Source: Poecilobothrus nobilitatus (taxonomy: Eukaryota > Arthropoda > Insecta > Diptera > Dolichopodidae). From it: DNA of 64,000 nt. Below are positions 26,101 to 39,500 of the stretch, piece after piece. Position numbers and translations under genes: made by a program. The stretch is taken from contig OX352772.1 of NCBI GenBank assembly GCA_947095535.1, positions 216,432,222-216,496,221 on the forward strand, in the 5' to 3' direction. The notes beneath the pieces were generated by a model that saw nothing but the letters and a program-made list of their open reading frames with translations, ran no database searches and was not told where the DNA came from. The stretch's first letter is position 1. Each line of letters starts with the position of its first letter.

Positions 26101-27500
26101 CATGGGATTTTTATAAAAATGGAAAATTATTACTGAAAATCATAAAATTTTGAAAAAATATTAATCTTGTACGATGGCTGTACTGAATATTTATCATTTA
26201 AAAAGAAAAAAATGAAAGTTGGTTAGTAAATCATTGAGTAAAAGGGTTTTAAATGTCTGTCATTTACAGATAAAATATTATGATATTAAAATATCAGAAA
26301 AACAACCAAAAAAAAAAAAAATAGAATTGCATCGAACTTGCAACCTTAAAACTTCGAAGTTTACGAATCGGCCACTCTACCACTGCACCAGACCCTTCAC
26401 TAAAATTTGAATGTTTATATTCAGTTATATTGTGAAATTTTTATTTCCTACCATACAAACTATATTATAAAATTTTATTTATGTATTTAAAAAAAAAAAA
26501 ACAAAAAGCAAAAACAAAAAAATAAAATTCAAAATTCAACGGAATAAAAAAGCGTCGTTTTTGAATATCTATATTATAGGTATAGATTATACATACTATA
26601 TGATACATATGTATATACTTTACATGAGATTTTTATAAAAATGGAAAATTATTACTGAAAATCATAAAATTTTGAAAAAATATTAATCTTGTAAGATGGC
26701 TGTACTGAATATTTATCATTTAAAAAGAAAAAAATGAAAGTTGGTTAGTAAATCATTGAGTAAAAGGGTTTTAAATGTCTGTCTTTTACAGATAAAATAT
26801 TATGATATTAAAATATCAGAAAAACAACCAAAAAAAAAAAAAAAATAGAATTGCATCGAACTTGCAACCTTAAAACTTCGAAGCTTACGAATCGGCGTCT
26901 ACCACTGCACCAAATTCTTCACCAAAATCTGAATGTTTATATTCAGTTATATTGTGAAATTTTTATTTCCTACCATACAAACTATATTATAAAATTTTAT
27001 TTATGTATTTAGAAATAAGAACAAAAAATAAAAACAAAAAAGCAAAATTTAAAATTTAAAATTCAACGGAATAAAAGAGCGTCGTTTTTGAATATGTATA
27101 TTATAGGTATAGATTATACATACTATATGATACATATGTATATACTTTACATGGATTTTTTATAAAAATGGAAAATTATTAATGAAAATCAGAAAATTTT
27201 GGAAAAATATTAATCTTGTAAGATGGCTGTACTGAATATTTATCATTTAAAAAGCAAAAAATGAAAGTTGGTAGGTAAATCATTGAGTAAAAGGGTTTTA
27301 AATGTCTGTCATTTACAGATTAAATATTAAGATATGAAAATATCAGTAAAACAACAAAAAAAAAAAATAGAATTGCATCGAACTTGCAAACCTCAAAACT
27401 ACGAAGTTTACGAATAGGCCACTCTACCACTGCACCAAACCCTTCACTAAAATCTGAATATTTATATTCAGTTAAATTGTGAAATTTTTATTTTCTACCA
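14114..27500 (-). repeat. Inverted satellite arm, full-length units with tRNA-like module
   Basis: Continuation of the array after the inserted element, with most units ~520-560 bp and carrying the tRNA-like module on the - strand. A block around 21.52-23.56 kb recurs at 24.09-26.13 kb with a constant 2,573-bp offset (checked at 22448/25021 and 23444/26017). A single unit is duplicated at 521 bp (module starts 20,660 and 21,181). Partial units occur near 14,640 and 16,065. Two units (near 22,760 and 25,333) have lost the B-box half of the module; they are the same position in the 2,573-bp duplication. Confidence 0.93.
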
Positions 27501-30500
27501 TACAAACTATATTATAAAATTTTATTTATGTGTTTAGAAATAAAAACAAAACACAAAAACCAAAAAGCAAAATTTAAAATTTAACGGAATAAAAGGGCGT
27601 CGTTTTTGAATATGTATATTATAGGTATAGATTATACATACTATATGATACTTATGTTTACACTTTACATGGGTTTTTTTATAAAAATAGAAAATTATTA
27701 ATGAAAATCAGAAAATTTTGGAATAATATTAATCTTGTAGATGGCTGTACTGAATATTTATCATTTAAAAAGAAAAAAATGAAAGTTGGTTGGTAAATAT
27801 TGAGTAAAAGGGTTTTAAAATTCTGTCATTTACAGATTAAATATTATGATATGATGATATGAAAATATCAGAAAAACAACCAAAAAAAAAAAAAATGCAC
27901 CAAACCCTTCACTAAAATCTGAATGTTAATATTCAGTTATATTGTGATATTTTTATTTCCTACCATACAAACTATATTATAAAATTTTATTTATGTGTTT
28001 AGAAATAAAAACAAAACACAAAAACCAAAAAGCAAAATTTAAAATTTAACGGAATAAAAGGGCGTCGTTTTTGAATATGTATATTATAGGTATAGATTAT
28101 ACATACTATATGATACTTATGTATATACTTTACATGGGTTTTTTTATAAAAATAGAAAATTATTAATGAAAATCAGAAAATTTTGGAATAATATTAATCT
28201 TGTAGATGGCTGTACTGAATATTTATCATTTAAAAAGAAAAAAATGAAAGTTGGTTGGTAAATATTGAGTAAAAGGGTTTTAAAATTCTGTCATTTACGG
28301 ATTAAATATTATGATATGATGATATGAAAATATCAGAAAAACAACCAAAAAAAAAAAAAATGCACCAAACCCTTCACTAAAATCTGAATGTTAATATTCA
28401 GTAATATTGTGATATTTTTATTTCCTACCATACAAACTATATTTTAAAATTTTATTTATGGATTTAGAAAATAAATAAACAACAAAAACAAAAAACCAAA
28501 ATTTAAAATTTAACGGAATAAAAGAGCGTCGTTTTTGAATATGTGTATTATAGGTATAGATTATACATACTATATGATACATATGTGTATACTTTAAATG
28601 GGTATTTTATAAAAATGGAAAATTATTAATGAAAATCAGAAAATTTTGGAAAAATATTAATCTTGTAGATGGTGTACTGAATATTTATCATTTAAAAAGA
28701 AAAAAATGAAAGTTGGTTCGTAAATATTGAGTAAAAGGGTTTTAAATGTCTGTCATTTACAGATTAAATATTACGATATGAAAATATCAGAAAAACAACC
28801 AAAAAAAAAAAAATGCACCAAACCCTTCACTAAAATCTGAATGTTTATATTCAGTTATATTGTGATATTTTTATTTCCTACCATACAAACTAGATTTTAA
28901 AATTTTATTTATGGATTTAGAAAAAAAACAAAAAGCAAAAACAAAAAAGCAAAATTTAACATTTAACGAGCATCGTTTAAAGAAGAATCATAACGAGCAT
29001 CGAGCATAATTTAACGAGCATCGAATAAAAGAGCATCGTTTTTGAATATGTATATTATAGGTATAGATTATACATACTATATGATACATATACTTTACAT
29101 GGGTTTATTATAAAAATGGAAAATTATTAATGAAAATCAGAAAATTTTAGAAAAATATTAATCTTGTAGATGGCTGTACTGAATATTTATCACTTAAAAA
29201 CAAAAAATTGAAAGTTGGTTGGTAAATATTGAGTAAAAGGGTTTCAAATGTCTGTCATTTACAGATTAAATATTATGATATGATGATATGAAAATATCAC
29301 AAAAACAACCAAAAAAAAAAAAAAATGCACCAAACCCTTTACTAAAATCTGAATGTTTATATTCAGTTATATTGTGAAATTTTTATTTCCTACCATACAA
29401 ACAATATTTTAAAATTTTATTTATGGATTTAGAAAAAAATAAAAAATAAAATAATATTAATCTTGTAGATGGCTGTGCTGAATATTTATCATTTAAAAAG
29501 AACAAAATGAAAGTTGGTTGGTAAATATTGAGTAAAAGGGTTTTAAAATTCTGTCATTTACAGATTAAATATTATGATATGATGATATGAAAATATCAGA
29601 AAAACAACCAAAAAAAAAAAAATGCAAAAAACCCTTCACTAAAATCTGAATGTTTATATTCAGTTATATTGTGATATTTTTATTTCCTACCATACAAACT
29701 AGATTTTAAAATTTTATTTATGGATTTAGAAAAAAAACAAAAAGCAAAAACAAAAAACCAAAATTTAAAATTTAACGGAATAAAAGAGCGTCGTTTTTGA
29801 ATATGTATATTATAGGTATAGATTATACATACTATATGATACATATGTATATACTTTACATGGGTTTTTTATAAAAATAGAAAATTATTAATGAAAATCA
29901 GAAAATTTTGGAATAATATTAATCTTGTAGATGGCGGTGCTGAATATTTATCATTTACAAAGAACAAAATTAAAGTTGGTTGGTAAATATTGAGTAAAAG
30001 GGTTTCAAATGTCTGTCATTTACAGATTAAATATTATGATATGATGATATGAAAATTGCAGAAAAACAACCAAAAAAAAAAAAAATGCACCAAACCCTTC
30101 ACTAAAATCGGAATGTTTATATTCAGTTATATTGTGAAAGTTTTATTTCCTACCATACAAACAATATTTTAAAATTTTATTTATGGATTAAGAAAAAAAA
30201 AACAAAAAGCAAAATTTAAAATTCAACGGAATAAAAGAGCGTCGTTTTTGAATATGTATATTATAGGTATAGATTATACATACTATATGATACATATGTA
30301 TATACTTTACATGGGTTTTTTATAAAAATAGAAAATGATTAATGAAAATCAGAAAATTTTTGGAATAATATTAATCTTGTAGATGGCTGTACTGAATATT
30401 TATCATTTAAAAAGAAAAAAATGAAAGTTGGTTGGTAAATATTAAGTAAAAGGGTTTTAAATGTCTGTCATTTACAGATTAAATATTATGATATGATGAT

Positions 30501-33500
30501 ATGAAAATATCAAAATAACAACCAAAAAAAAAAAAAAATGCACTAAACCCTTCACTAAAATCTGAATGTTTATATTAAGTTATATTGTGATATTTTCATT
30601 TCCTAACATACAAACTATATTTTAAAATTTTATTTATGGATTTAGAAAAATAATTGTCATTTACAGATTAAATATTATGATAAATATCAGAAAAACACAA
30701 AAAAAAAAAAATGCACCAAACCCTTCACTAAAATCTGAATGTTTATATTCAGTTATATTGTGAAATTTTTATTTCCTACCATACAAACTATATTATAAAA
30801 TTTTATTTATGTATTTAGAAATAAAAACAAAAAGCAAAATTTAAAATTCAACAGAATAAAATAGCATTGTTTTTAAATATGGATATTATAGGTATAGATT
30901 ATACATACTATATGATACATATGTATATACTTTACATGGGTTTTTTATATAAATGGAAAATTATTAATGAAAATCAAAAATTTTGGAATAATATTAATCT
31001 TGTAGATGGCTGTACTGAATATTTATCATTTAAAACGAAAAAAATTAAATTTGGTTGGTAAATATTGAGTAAAAGGGTTTTAAATGTTTGTCATTTGCAG
31101 ATTAAATATTATGATATGATGATATGAAAATATCAGAAAAACAACCAAAAAAAAAAAAAAAGCATCAAACATTGTGAAATTTTTATTTCCTATCATACAA
31201 ACTATATTTTAAAATTTTATTTATGGATTTAGAAAAAAAACAAAAAGCAGAAACAAAAAACCAAAATTTAAAATTTAACGGAATAATTGTCATTTACAGA
31301 TTAAGTATTATGATAAATATCAGAAAAACAACCAAAAAAAAAAAATGCACCAAACCCTTAACTAAAATCTGAAAGTTTATATTCAGTTATATTGTGAAAT
31401 TTTTATTTCCTACCATAGAAACTATATTATAAAATTTTATTTATGTATTTAGAAATAAAAACAAAAAGCAAAAACAAAAAAGCAAAATTTAAAATTTAAC
31501 GGAATAAAATAGCGTCGTTTTTAAATATGTATATTATAGGTATAGATTATACATACTAAATGATACATATGTATATACTTTACATGGGTTTTTTATATAA
31601 ATGGAAAATTATTAATGAAAATCAAAAAATTTTGGAATAATATTAATCTTGTAGATGGCTGTACTGAATATTTATTATTTAAAAAGAAAAAAATGAAAGT
31701 TGGTTGGTGAATATTGAGTAAAAGGGTTTCAAATGTTTGTCATTTGCAGATTAAATATTATGATATGATGATATGAAAATATCAGAAAAAGAACCAAAAA
31801 AAAAAATGCACCAAACCCTTCACTAAAATCTGAATGTTTATATTCAGTTATATTATGAAATTTTTATTTCCTACCATACAAACAATATTTCAAAATTTTA
31901 TGTATTGATTAAGAAAAAATAACAAAAAGCAAAAACAAAAAAGCAAAATTTACAATTCAACGGAATAAAAGAGCGTCGTTTTTGAATATGTATATTATAG
32001 GTATAGATTATACATACTATATGATACATATGTATATACTTTACATGGGTTTTTTATAAAAATGGAAAATTATTAATGAAAATCAGACAATTTTGGAAAA
32101 ATATTAATCTTGTAGATGGCTGTAGTGAATATTTATCATTTAAAAAGAAAAAAATGAAAGTTGGTTGGTAAATATTGAGTAAAAGGGTTTTAAATGTCTG
32201 TCATTTACAGATTAAATATTATGATATGATGATATGAAAATATCAGAAAAAGCACCAAAAAAAAAAAAAAATGCACCAAACCCTTCACTAAAATCTGAAT
32301 GTTTATATTCAGTTCTATTGTGATATTTTTATTTCCTACCATACAAACTATATTTTAAAATTTTATTTATGGATTTAGAAAAAAAACAAAAAGCAAAAAC
32401 AAAAAACCAAATTTAAAATTTAACGGAATGAAAGAGCGTCGTTTTTGAATATGTATATTATAGGTATAGATTATACATACTATATGATACATATTATGTA
32501 CATACTTTACATGGGTATTTTATAAAAATGGAAAATTATTAATGAAAATCAGAAAATTTTGGAAAAATATTAATCTTGTAAGATGGCTGTACTGAATATT
32601 TATAATTTAAAAAGAAAAAAATGAAAGTTGGTTGGTAAATCATTGAGTAAAAGGGTGTTAAATGTCTGTCATTTACAGATTAAATATGATGATATGAAAA
32701 TATCAGAAAAACAACAAAAAAAAAAAAAAAATGCACCAAACCCTACACTAACATCTGAATGTTTATATACAGTTATATTGTGAAATTTTTAATTCCTACC
32801 ATACAAACAATATTTTAAAATTTTATTTATGTATTAAGAAAAACAAGCAAAAACAAAAATTTTAAATTCAATGGAATAAAAAAGCGTCGTTTTTGAATAT
32901 GTATATTATAGGTATAGATTATAAATACTATATGATACATATGTATATACTTTACATGGGTTTTTTATAAAAATTGAAAATTATTAATGAAAATCAGAAA
33001 ATTTTGGAAAAATATTAATCTTGTAGATGGCTGTACTGAATATTTATCTTTTAAAATGAAAAAAATGAAAGTTGGTTAGTAAATATTGAGTAAGAGGGTT
33101 ATAAATGTCTGTCATTTACAGATTAAATATTATGATAAATATCAGAAAAACAACCAAAAAAAAAAAAAATACACCAAACCCTTCACTAAAATCTGAATGT
33201 TTATATTCAGTTATATTGGGAAATTTTTATTTCCTACCATACAAACTATATTATAAAATTTTATTTATGGATTTAGAAACAAAACAAAATCAAAAAACCA
33301 AAATTTAACGGAATAAAAGGGCGCCGTTTTTGAATATGTATATTATAGGTATAGATTATATATATTATATGATACATATGTATATACTTTACATGGGTTT
33401 CTTATAAAAATGGAAAATTATTAATGAAAATCAGAAAATTTTGGAATAATATTAATCTAGTAGATTGCTGTACTGAACATTTATCATTTAAAAAGAAAAA

Positions 33501-36500
33501 AATGAAAGTTGGTTGGTAAATATGGAGTAAAAGGGTTTTAAAATTCTGTCATTTGCAGATTAAATATTATGATATGATGATATGAAAATATCAGAAAAAC
33601 AACCAAAAGAAAAAAAATGCACCAAACCCTTCACTAAAATCTGAATTTTTATATTCAGTTATATTGTGATATTTCTATTTCCTACCATACAAACTATATT
33701 TTAAAATTTTATTTATGGATTTAGAAAATAAATAAACAACAAAAACAAAAAACCAAAATTTAAAATTTAACGGAATAAAAGAGCGTCGTTTTTGAATATG
33801 TATATTATAGGTATAGATTATGCATACTATATGATACATATGTGTATACTTTACATTTGTATTTTATAAAAATGGAAAATTATTAATGAAAATCAGAAAA
33901 TTTTGGAAAAATATTAATCTTGTAGATGGTGTACTGAATATTTATCATTTAAAAAGAAAAAAATGAAAGTTGGTTCGTAAATATTGAGTAAAAGGGTTTT
34001 AAATGTCTGTCATTTACAGATTAAATATTATGATACGAAAATATCAGAAAAACAACCAAAAAAAAAAAAATGCACCAAACCCTTCACTAAAATCTGAATG
34101 TTTATATTCAGTTATATTGTGATATTTTTATTTCCTACCATACAAAGTAGATTTTAAAATTTTATTTATGGATTTAGAAAAAAAACAAAAAGCAAAAACA
34201 AAAAACCAAAATTTAAAATTTAACGGAATAAAAGAGCGTCTTTTTTGAATATGTATATTATAGGTATAGATTATACATACTATATGATACATATACTTTA
34301 CATGGGTTTATTATAAAAATGGAAAATTATTAATGAAAATCAGAAAATTTTCGAAAAATGTTAATCTTGTAAATGGCTGTACTGAATATTTATCAATTAA
34401 AAACAAAAAAATGAAAGTTGTTGGTAAATATTGAGTAAAGGGGTTTTAAATGTCTGTCATTTACAGATTAAATATTATAATATGATGATATGAAAATATC
34501 AGAAAAACAACCAAAAAAAAAAAAATGCACCAAACCCTTCACTAAAATCTGAATGTTTATATTCAGTTATATTGTGATATTTTTATTTCCTACCATACAA
34601 ACTAGATTTTAAAATTTTATTTATGGATTTAGAAAAAAAACAAAAAACCAAAATTTAAAATTCAACGGAATAAAAGAGCGTCGTTTTTGAATATGTATGT
34701 TATAGGTATAGATTATACATACTATATGATACATATGTGCATACTTTACATGGGTTTTTTATAAAAATGGAAAATTATTAATGAAAATCAGAAAATTTTG
34801 GAAAAATATTAATCTTGTAAGATGGCTGTACTGAATATTTATCATTTAAAAAGAAAAAAATGAAGTGAAAAATGAATTCAGTTATATTGTGATATTTTCA
34901 TTTCCTACCATACAAACTATATTTTAAAATTTTATTTATGAATTTAGAAAAAAAACAAAAAGCAAAAACAAAAAACCAAAATTTAAAATTTAACGGAATA
35001 ATTGTCATTTACAGATTAAATATTATGATAAATATCAGAAAAACAACCAAAAAAAAAAAAAATGCACCAAACCCTTCACTAAAATCTGAATATTTATATT
35101 CAGTTATATTGTGAAATTATTATTTCCTACCATACAAACTATATTATTAAATTTTATTTATGTATTTATTTATAACAAAAAAGCAAAATTTAAAATTCAA
35201 CGGAATAAAATAGCGTCGTTTTTAAATATGTATATTAGAGGTATAGATTATACATACTATATGATACATATGTATCTACTTTACATGGGTTTTTTATATA
35301 AATGGAAAATTATTAATGAAAATCAGAAAATTTTGGAAAAATATTAATCTTGTGGATGGCTGTAGTGAATATTTATCATTTAAAAAGAAAAAAATGAAAG
35401 TTGGTTGGTAAATATTGAGTAAAAGGTTTTTAAATGTCTGTCATTTACAGATTAAATATTATGATATGATGATATGAAAATATCAGAAAAAGTACCAAAA
35501 AAAAACAAAATGCACCAAACCCTTCACTAAAATCTGAATGTTTATATTCAGTTATATTGTGATATTTTTATTTCCTACCATACAAACTATATTTTAAAAT
35601 TTGATTTATGGATTTAGAAAAAAAACAAAAAGCAAAAACAAAAAACCAAATTTAAAATTTAACGGAATAAAAGAGCGTCGTTTTTGAATATGTATATTAT
35701 AGGTATAGATTATACATACTATATGATACATATTATGTACATATTTTACATGGGTATTTTATAAAAATGGAAAATTATTAATGAAAATCAGAAAATTTTG
35801 GAAAAATATTAAACTTGTAAGATGGCTGTACTGAATATTTATTATTTAAAAAGATAAAAATGAAAGTTGGTTGGTAAATCATTGAGTAAAAGGGTTTTAA
35901 ATGTCTGTCATTTACAGATTAAATATGATGATAAGAAAATATCAGAAAAACAACCAAAAAAAAAAAAAATGCACCAAACCCTTCACTAAAATCTGAATGT
36001 TTATATTCAGTTATATTTTGAAATTTTTATTTCCTACCATACAAACTATATTATAAAATTTTATTTATGTATTTAGAAATAAAAACAAAAAGCAAAAACA
36101 AAAAAGCAAAATTTAAAATTCAACGGAATAAAATAGCGTCGTTTTTAAATATGTATATTAGAGGTATAGATTATACATACTATATGATACATATGTATAT
36201 ACTTTACATGGGTTTTTTATATAAATGGAAAATTATTAATGAAAATCAGAAAATTTTGGAATAATATTAATCTTGTAGATGGCTGTACTGAATATTTATC
36301 ATTTAAAAAGAAAAAAATTAAAGTTGGTTGGTAAATATTGAGTAAAAGGGTTTTAAATGTTTGTCATTTGCAGATTAAATATTATGATATGATGATATGA
36401 AAATATCAGAAAAACAACCAAAAAAAAAAAAAAAGCATCAAACCCTTCACTAAAACCTGAATGTTTATATTCAGTTATATTGTGAAATTTTTATTTCCTA

Positions 36501-39500
36501 CCATACAAACTATATTTTAAAATTTTATTTATGTATTAAGAAAAAAAAACAAAAAGCAAAAACAAAAAAACAAAATTTAAAATTCAACGGAATAAAAGAG
36601 CGTCGTTTTTGAATATGTATATTATAGGTATAGATTATACATACTATATGATACATATGTATATAGTTTACATGGGTTTTTTATAAAAATGGAAAATTAT
36701 TAATGAAAATCAGAAAATTTTGGAATAATATTAATCTTGTAGATGGCTGTACTGAATATTTATCATTTAAAAAGAAAAAAATGAAAGTTGGTTCGTAAAT
36801 ATTGAGTAAAAGGGACTTAAATTTCTGTCATTTACAGATTAAATATTATGATATGATGATATGAAAATATCAGAAAACAACCAAAAAAAAAAAAATGCAC
36901 GAAACCCTTCACTAAAATCTGAATGTTTATATTCAGTTATATTGTGAAATTTTTATTTCCTACCATACAAACAATATTTTAAAATTTTATTTATGGATTA
37001 AGAAAAAATAACAAAAAGCAAAAACAAAATAGCAAAATTTACAATTCAACGGAATAAAAGAGCGTCGTTTTTGAATATGTATATTATAGGTATAGATTAT
37101 ACATACTCTATGATACATATGTATATACTTTACATGGGTTTTTTATAAAAATCGAAAATTATTAATGAAAATCAGAAAATTTTGGAAAAATATTAATCTT
37201 GTAGATGGCTGTACTGAATATTTATCATTTAAAAAGAAAAAATGAAAGTTGGTTGGTAAATATTGAGTAAAAGGGTTTTAAATGTCTGTCATTTACAGAT
37301 TAAATGTTATGATATGATGATATGAAAATATCAGAAAAACAACCAAAAAAAAAAAAAAATGCACCAAACCCTTCACTAAAATCTGAATGTTTATATTCAG
37401 TTATATTGTGCAATTTTTATTTCCTACCATACAAACAATATTTTAAAATTTTATTTATGTATTAAGAAAAAAAAACAAAAAGCAAAATTTAAAATTCGAC
37501 GGAATAAAAGAGCGCTGTTTTTGAAAATGTATATTATAGGTATAGATTATACATACTATATGATACATATGTATATACTTTACATGGGTTTTTTATAAAA
37601 ATGGAAAATTATTAATGAAAATCAGAAAATTTTGGAAAAATATTAATCTTGTAAGATGGCTGTACTGAATATTTATCATTTAAAATGAAAAAAATGAAAG
37701 TTGGTTAGTAAATATTGAGTAAAAGGGTTATAAATGTCTGTCATTTACAGATTAAATAATATGATAAATATCAGAAAATCAACCACAAAAAAAAAATGCA
37801 CCAAACCCTTCACTAAAATCTGAATGTTTATATTCAGTTATATTGTGAAATTTTTATTTCCTACCATACAAACTATATTATAAAATTTCATTTATGGATT
37901 TAGAAACAAAACAAAAAGCAAAAACAAAAAACCAAAATTTAAAATTTAACGGAATAAAAGGGCGCCGTTTTTGAATATGTATATTATACGTATAGATTAT
38001 ACATACTATATGATACATATGTATATACTTTACATGGGTTTTTTATAAAAATGGAAAATTATTAATGAAAATCAGAAAATTTTGGAAAAATATTAATCTT
38101 GTAGATTGCTGTAGTGAATATTTATCATTTAAAAAGAAAAAAATGAAAGTTGGTTGGTAAATATTGAGTAAAAGGGTTTTAAATGTCTGTCATATACAGA
38201 TTAAATATAATGGTATGATGATATGAAAATATCAGAAAAACAACCAAAAAAAAAAAAAAATGCACCAAACCCTTCACTAAAACCTGAATGTTTATATTCA
38301 GTTATATTGTGAAATTTTTGTTTCCTATCATACAAACTATATTTTAAAATTTTGTTTATGTATTTAGAAAAAAAAATTAAAAGCAAAAACAAAAAAGCAA
38401 AATTAAAAATTCAACGGAATAAAAGAGCGTCGTTTTTGAATATGTATATTATAGGTATAGATTATACATACTATATGATACATATGGATATACTTTAAAT
38501 GGGTTTTTTATAAAAATGGAAAATTATTAATGAAAATCAGAAAATTTTGGAAAAATATTAATCTTGTAGATGGCTGTAATGAATATTTATCATTTAAAAA
38601 GAAAAAAATGAAAGTTGGTTGGTAAATATTGAGTAAAAGGGTTTTAAATGTCTGTCATTTAAAGATTAAATATTATGATATAATGATATGAAAATATCAG
38701 AAAAACAACAAAAAAAAAAAAAAATTCACCAAACCCTTCACTAAAACCTGAATGTTTATATTCAGTTATATTGTGAAATTTTTGTTTCCTATCATACAAA
38801 CTATATTTTAAAATTTTGTTTATGTATTTAGAAAAAAAAATTAAAAGCAAAAACAAAAAAGCAAAATTTAAAATTCAACGGAATAAAAGAGCGTCGTTTT
38901 TGAATATGTATATTATAGGTATAGATTATACATACTATATGATACATATGGATATACTTTAAATGGGTTTTTTATAAAAATGGAAAATTATTAATGAAAA
39001 TCAGAAAATTTTGGAAAAATATTAATCTTGTAAGATGGCTGCAGTGAATATTTATAATTTAAAAAGAAAAAAATGAAAGTTGGTTTGTAAATCATTGAGT
39101 AAAAGGGTTTTAAATGTCTGTCATATACAGATTAAATATAATGATATGATGATATGAAAATATCAGAAAAACAACCAAAAAAAAAAAAACATGCACCAAA
39201 CCCTTCACTAAAACCTGAATGTTTATATTCAGTTATATTGTGAAATTTTTGTTTCCTACCATACAAACACTATTTTAAAATTTTATTTATGTATTTAGAA
39301 AAAACAACAAAAAGCAAAAACAAAAAGCAAAATTTAAAATTCAACGGAATAAAAGAGCGTCGTTTTTGAATATGTATATTATAGGTATAGATTACACATA
39401 CTATATGATACATATGTATATACTTTACATGGGTTTTTTATAAAATATCATATAGATTAATAATAAAATATTAATCTTGTAAGATGGCTGTACTGAATAT

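Larger units (their letters stand above)
7882..27436 (-). ncRNA. About 30 tRNA-like modules, inverted arm
   Basis: Minus-strand copies: 7882-7950, 8829-8897, 10488-10556, 11011-11077, 11534-11600, 14231-14299, 14850-14916, 15871-15939, 16508-16576, 17038-17106, 17566-17632, 18085-18152, 18604-18672, 19089-19154, 19613-19680, 20132-20199, 20660-20728, 21181-21249, 21706-21773, 22235-22301, 23243-23311, 23757-23823, 24279-24346, 24808-24874, 25816-25884, 26322-26389, 26846-26911 and 27368-27436. Partial copies lie at ~15370-15424 (A box lost), 22760-22781 and 25333-25354 (B box lost). Two sequence classes occur: gcatcgaacttgcaaacct and a 1-2-bp shorter gcacgaacttgcaacct class. The shorter class changes the T-arm stem. 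Confidence 0.55.

Noticed and set aside
8350..38856. Many 60-92-residue frames in the inverted satellite arm
   Set aside because: They read through poly(A) (KKKK) and the tRNA-like module and recur with the repeat period; no start context or codon bias.
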